Source: Rothia sp035916755 (GTDB taxonomy: Bacteria; Actinomycetota; Actinomycetes; Actinomycetales; Micrococcaceae). Taken from it: a stretch of 64,000 nt of DNA. The DNA lies in assembly GCF_035916755.1 (NCBI RefSeq), contig NZ_JAYWIX010000004.1, positions 62,001 to 126,000 on the forward strand. The letters are read 5' to 3'. Each line of letters starts with the position of its first letter. The first letter of the stretch is position 1. Both the position numbers and the translations under genes were made by a program. Below are positions 62,763 to 64,000 of this stretch, one piece after another. The notes beneath the pieces were generated by a model. It saw only the letters and a list, made by a program, of their open reading frames with translations, did not search any database and was not told the DNA's origin.

Positions 62763-63389
62763 GTGCTCCAGAACATTATCGACTGGGTTATCTCCATCAT
62801 GGAAGCCATCGGATCCCCCGGTGTTGGCCTGGCGGTCTTCCTTGAGAACGTCTTCCCGCCCATCCCCTCCGAGGTTATCCTGCCGCTCGCTGGCTTCACC
62901 GCCTCCCAGGGCTCCATCAACGTAGTAGCCGCCTTCATCTGGGCGACCGTCGGCTCCCTGGCCGGCGCCTACTTCCTCTACTACCTGGGGGCTGCTATCG
63001 GGGCTGACCGCCTGCGCAAGATTGCGGCCTGGATGTGGCTGGTCAAGGTTGAGGACGTCGACAACGCCCTGGCCTGGTTCGACAAGTACGGCAAGGCCTC
63101 CATTCTGATCGGCCGCGTAATCCCCGGTATTCGTTCCCTTATTTCGATTCCCGCCGGTATCGACCGCATGAACCCGCTGACTTTCGGTCTTTATACTCTG
63201 CTCGGTTCCTCCATCTGGAATGCCCTGCTCATCTACTGCGGCTGGGTCCTGGGCGAAAACTGGCACGCTGTTGAAGGCGTCATCGATCAGTACTCCAAGG
63301 TGGTCTACGCCCTGGTAGCCCTGGCCCTGGTGGCCATCTTCATCTGGCTGCTGCGCCGCGCCCGCCAGGAAAAGCGCGACGTAGCCTAA
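62763..63389 (+). CDS. DedA-family membrane protein (VTT domain)
   Basis: A 208-residue protein with four to five helices. FLENVFPPIPSEVILPLAGF, GRVIPGIRSLISIPAGIDRM and the final LGENW helix are DedA signatures. The family acts in envelope homeostasis, including undecaprenyl-phosphate and phospholipid translocation and proton-motive-force linked traits. GTG start with AAAGGG upstream. Followed by a 63-bp palindrome. Confidence 0.93.
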   Translation: MLQNIIDWVISIMEAIGSPGVGLAVFLENVFPPIPSEVILPLAGFTASQGSINVVAAFIWATVGSLAGAYFLYYLGAAIGADRLRKIAAWMWLVKVEDVDNALAWFDKYGKASILIGRVIPGIRSLISIPAGIDRMNPLTFGLYTLLGSSIWNALLIYCGWVLGENWHAVEGVIDQYSKVVYALVALALVAIFIWLLRRARQEKRDVA

Positions 63390-63449
63390 CGGCGGGCGTC
63401 CTCACGGCTTAAGCTGAGCCCCGCGCCCGCACCTGCTCCCCTCGCCCAT

Positions 63450-63512
63450 GGGGACCTTAAAACCTAAAAGGGACCGCGTAATACGCGGTCCCTTTTAGGT
63501 TTTAAGGTCCCC
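63450..63512. repeat. Perfect 63-bp palindrome
   Basis: Two exact 31-nt arms (63450-63480 and 63482-63512) around a single A. The arm begins GGGGACCTTAAAACCTAAAA and ends GGGACCGCGTA. It lies between the convergent DedA and RNase H-like genes and can act as a terminator in both directions, though no T-tract follows. Confidence 0.92.
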
Positions 63513-63548
63513 TTTGAGGAAGTAAGGCGCCCTACGGCAGCGGCCCCG

Positions 63549-64000
63549 CTACTTCCACAAGCGGTTACGGGCGTGCACCACCGACGGGCGAATCTGAATC
63601 CAATCCGCACAGGGCAGACGCAGAGCCTTCTCACACCCAGACAGGGCAGTAATAATAGACTCGCACCGCTTGTTGAACTCAGAGACATGCCCCTTATCCA
63701 CAATCTGCCCGGGGAAATGCCGGTGCATCTTCGACACAGAATCCGACGACTCCTGCAGCCCGTGCCCGGTATGCCCCGGGATGTGCTTCACCAACACCCG
63801 GCGCTCCCGAATGGCCTCGGTCAGCCGCCCCATCTCGTCCAAAACCTGCTGGTTCTGCACGCCCTCTTCAACCCAGGTGTTGTAAACCCAGCGGTTGTGC
63901 GCCAGGCGCAGCACAAAGGTCAGAGCCCCCAGCGAATCGGTGTGAATAATCAGCTGACGGCCACCGTGGTAGAAGATATTAAAAGCAGCCAACATGGCCG
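63549..64000 (-). CDS. RNase H-like protein, C-terminal part (runs off the right edge)
   Basis: An open minus-strand frame reaches the window edge, so its start is not seen; about 150 C-terminal residues are visible. AFNIFYHGGRQLIIHTDSLG carries the second catalytic Asp pattern of RNase HI (xxTDSxxA), RVLVKHIPGHTGHGLQESSD the VxGHxGxxxNExAD-like end, with Ser-Asp in SDSVSK where the last Asp is expected. A C-terminal extension follows. Likely cleaves RNA in RNA-DNA hybrids, or is a fused RNase H-like protein. Confidence 0.6.
   Translation of the reverse strand, partial: AMLAAFNIFYHGGRQLIIHTDSLGALTFVLRLAHNRWVYNTWVEEGVQNQQVLDEMGRLTEAIRERRVLVKHIPGHTGHGLQESSDSVSKMHRHFPGQIVDKGHVSEFNKRCESIITALSGCEKALRLPCADWIQIRPSVVHARNRLWK

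Overview
This is a gene-dense stretch of a high-GC actinobacterial chromosome. The order tRNA-Ser, small SRP RNA, dnaX, recR, lysC, the purS-purQ-purL set, AbiEi/DUF559-type nuclease genes, SAM-IV riboswitch use and many TTG/GTG starts point to Micrococcaceae, most likely Rothia (an inference from gene content, not a database result). No prophage, transposase or rRNA is visible.

Layout. 0-5.6 kb: the start of a Zur-type CobW GTPase gene under a palindromic metal-regulator box, two tandem amino acid permeases, a YhhQ-type transporter divergent from a TetR gene, and a small ParB-like protein. 5.7-12.1 kb: tRNA-Ser(GGA), SRP RNA, dnaX, recR with a long tail, and aspartokinase lacking its usual asd neighbour. 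12.3-13.5 kb: an AT-rich two-gene island coding for a small secreted protein (split by an A-tract frameshift) and a coupled cytosolic protein. 13.6-17.5 kb: a conserved actinobacterial protein, a broken secreted-protein gene, a PepSY protein, and a DUF1304/TetR pair. 17.7-21.1 kb: purSQL. 21.2-23.4 kb: a nuclease cassette between two structured direct repeats, then the remains of a deleted heme-uptake locus. 23.5-28.3 kb: a CtpE-like P-type ATPase and a PTS EIIBCA controlled by a BglG-type antitermination leader. 29-36.4 kb: a peptide ABC transporter operon with an opposing PH-domain gene inside it. 36.6-39.9 kb: a 2-hydroxyacid dehydrogenase, a TetR and cardiolipin synthase.

40-62.5 kb is rich in sulfur genes. 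It has two flavin monooxygenases of the NtaA/SnaA/DszA type (one behind a SAM-IV riboswitch, one with its own flavin reductase in a TetR-controlled divergon), a probable cystine ABC importer with a cystathionine gamma-lyase/synthase, and an O-acetylhomoserine sulfhydrylase. A second SAM-I-type riboswitch sits directly on the ribosome binding site of an acetyl-CoA synthetase gene. Between these lie a second nuclease cassette, two Tat-exported proteins (one an M26-like metallopeptidase), an NlpC/P60 cell-wall hydrolase, a pirin remnant and a decayed type I-E CRISPR array. A DedA protein and a truncated RNase H-like gene end the window.

The strongest candidate for something undescribed is the pair of nuclease cassettes. 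Two paralogous 298-residue AbiEi/DUF559 proteins are each bracketed by two same-orientation stem-loop repeats. Stem sequences differ between the cassettes and change in a compensating way, while a loop motif is shared. Other unusual features are very long, nearly perfect intergenic inverted repeats (including a perfect 63-bp palindrome) and an over-represented 9-mer, GCGGACGCC.
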